Of a stretch of 15,710 nucleotides of DNA, positions 14,873-15,710 are shown piece after piece. The notes beneath the pieces are model-generated. The model made no database searches. It had not been told where the DNA came from and saw only the letters and a list, made by a program, of their open reading frames with translations. Numbering within the stretch: the first letter of the stretch is position 1; every line of letters begins with the position of its first letter. This DNA comes from Nitrososphaeraceae archaeon (lineage in GTDB: Archaea; Thermoproteota; Nitrososphaeria; Nitrososphaerales; Nitrososphaeraceae), in the NCBI GenBank assembly GCA_025922715.1, contig JAICHH010000025.1:1-15710 (forward strand). Reading direction: 5' to 3'. The position numbers were made by a program, and so were the translations under genes.

Positions 14873-15060
14873 ATTATTAATGTAACATGCAAATTAAATA
14901 ATATATTTAGACAAATAATAATCGCTATAGAAAATAACTTTAATATTTAGTACGATAAAAAATAATAAGATTAAGAGACAGTAAAAAGAAGAAATGATAC
15001 ACATCGATTAACATAGTCCTTAAAACAAAGCATAACAATTATTTCGGAATCTTTTTAATA

Positions 15061-15070
15061 TTTTAATAAA
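15061..15070 (+). promoter_or_regulatory. TATA box of the small acidic protein gene
   Basis: TTTTAATAAA is centred about 25 nt before the ATG at 15091, the spacing of a leaderless archaeal gene. Confidence 0.4.
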
Positions 15071-15090
15071 TACCTATTACCAACAGAAAA

Positions 15091-15300
15091 ATGCCATCAA
15101 TTAAAAACGAAGAAAATACATTAGAAGAATATGTAGAAAGTTTCGAGATAGAAGTAACAACAGGAAAAGGTTCACCTATTAAGGTGGAAACATCTTCTTA
15201 TAGTAAACTTAGGAATTTATTAGATGAGGCTTTGAACACCTATAATAAGCTCAAAAGTGAAGAATCTACAGAAACGGACGAACAACAACAATATCGTTAG
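15091..15300 (+). CDS. Small acidic hypothetical protein (69 aa)
   Basis: The product starts MPSIKNEENT. It has a beta-like stretch, ESFEIEVTTGKGSPIKVETS (residues 16-35), followed by a helix (38-58, SKLRNLLDEALNTYNKLKSE) and a Glu/Gln-rich tail. A two-strand-plus-helix layout with an acidic tail is typical of small archaeal DNA-mimic or adaptor-like proteins, but no family is recognised and no function is claimed. It has its own TATA box and a T-rich tract just after the stop, so it looks like a single-gene transcript. Confidence 0.7.
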   Translation: MPSIKNEENTLEEYVESFEIEVTTGKGSPIKVETSSYSKLRNLLDEALNTYNKLKSEESTETDEQQQYR

Positions 15301-15303
15301 TCA

Positions 15304-15333
15304 ATTTTCTTATTTGTTGTTGTTTTTGTTTTT
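15304..15333 (+). terminator. T-rich transcription terminator
   Basis: Starting 3 nt after the stop codon at 15300 the plus strand is almost all T with scattered G and few A or C (TTTGTTGTTGTTTTTGTTTT). Archaeal RNA polymerase commonly stops in such U-rich stretches without a hairpin. Confidence 0.5.
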
Positions 15334-15460
15334 CGAATTCTAATAAATACAAAATTTGTTCCTCTTTTTCTAAAAAACATGTTGTATTTTAGCTTCCATT
15401 TTTATAATATTAGGAAAAATTTAATTATACTAATTATCTATTCTGATTAAGACCCTAACC

Positions 15461-15470
15461 TATATAATAT
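15461..15470 (+). promoter_or_regulatory. TATA box of the last gene
   Basis: TATATAATAT is centred about 25 nt before the ATG at 15490, so the transcript should be leaderless. Confidence 0.5.
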
Positions 15471-15489
15471 TTTAATACTAATTAATAAT

Positions 15490-15710
15490 ATGAACGAAAA
15501 ATACCTTATGATGCTTCTCATATTCATAATCAATATTTCTCTTATTACAATGATACCTATAACAGCCCAAGTAAATCAAGCTCAGGAATTAACCAGGGAT
15601 GGTGATGTAACTTCTACCATAAAACCACAAGGAACATCAATAGGGGTACAAAATGAAACTTCAATGTCTGAAAATAATTCTCAAACAACTAGTGCGGGTA
15701 ATGTAACTTC
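15490..15710 (+). CDS. Secreted protein, N-terminal part only (runs off the window)
   Basis: ATG 15490 opens a frame that remains open to the window end (73 codons). Residues 1-27 form a signal peptide: a short charged start (MNEK), then a long Leu/Ile/Met-rich core, with likely cleavage near ITA before QVNQ. The rest is Ser/Thr/Asn/Gln-rich with several N-glycosylation sequons (NET, NNS, NVT) and looks like a flexible linker before a domain outside the window. It may be a surface or cell-envelope protein. The function cannot be told from this part. Confidence 0.75.
   Translation, partial: MNEKYLMMLLIFIINISLITMIPITAQVNQAQELTRDGDVTSTIKPQGTSIGVQNETSMSENNSQTTSAGNVT

Noticed and set aside
1..15710. 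tRNA, rRNA, CRISPR array or insertion sequence
   Set aside because: No cloverleaf with a GTTCGA-type T loop, no rRNA-like GC-rich block, no regularly spaced repeats, and no transposase or terminal repeats were seen by eye. A tRNA and repeat scan would confirm this.

Overview
The window is AT-rich DNA that looks archaeal, most probably from an ammonia-oxidising thaumarchaeon (Nitrososphaeria) of the Nitrososphaera/Nitrosocosmicus type. That assignment is inference. It rests on TATA boxes placed about 24-30 nt before start codons (leaderless transcripts), heavy use of TTG starts, short zinc-ribbon proteins, secreted Asn/Ser/Thr-rich proteins, a ComA-like protein outside a methanogen, and the general look of the proteins. 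No rRNA, tRNA, CRISPR array or insertion sequence was found.

Layout. Positions 1-1420 hold the start of a zinc-ribbon gene leaving on the minus strand, a small broken ORF, a 107-residue hypothetical gene and the decayed 3' part of an MFS transporter gene. Positions 1616-5369 hold a phasin-like coiled-coil protein and an alpha/beta hydrolase, divergent across a 510-bp spacer rich in palindromes, then a class I methyltransferase and a small membrane/zinc-ribbon protein. Positions 5838-9088 encode a complete SsuABC/TauABC-type ABC importer: the binding protein is on the minus strand, and the ATPase and permease form a plus-strand pair. Between the two arms lies a broken gene for a winged-helix regulator. 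Positions 10014-11000 encode a phosphosulfolactate-synthase (ComA)-like domain fused to a C-terminal winged helix. Positions 11431-13711 hold a secreted SIMPL-domain protein and a Get3/ArsA-type ATPase with an HSP20-like C-terminal domain. Positions 14051-15710 hold a multi-pass membrane protein, a small acidic protein and the start of a secreted protein.

How it may work together. The most interesting unit is the sulfonate-type importer with the ComA-winged-helix fusion. The winged helix of the fusion and the broken regulator inside the importer's divergent promoter region are clearly related: both carry RRTVQASI in the recognition-helix position, with similar flanks. Sequence elements that ComA enzymes conserve for handling sulfite and phosphoenolpyruvate are partly replaced in the fusion. 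It may therefore be a transcription regulator that senses a sulfonate or phospho-sulfonate with a former enzyme barrel, rather than a working enzyme. That is inference.

A second theme is gene decay. At least two, and possibly four, genes in 15.7 kb are interrupted by in-frame stops or a frameshift while their protein signal is still readable, which suggests recent loss in an accessory region.
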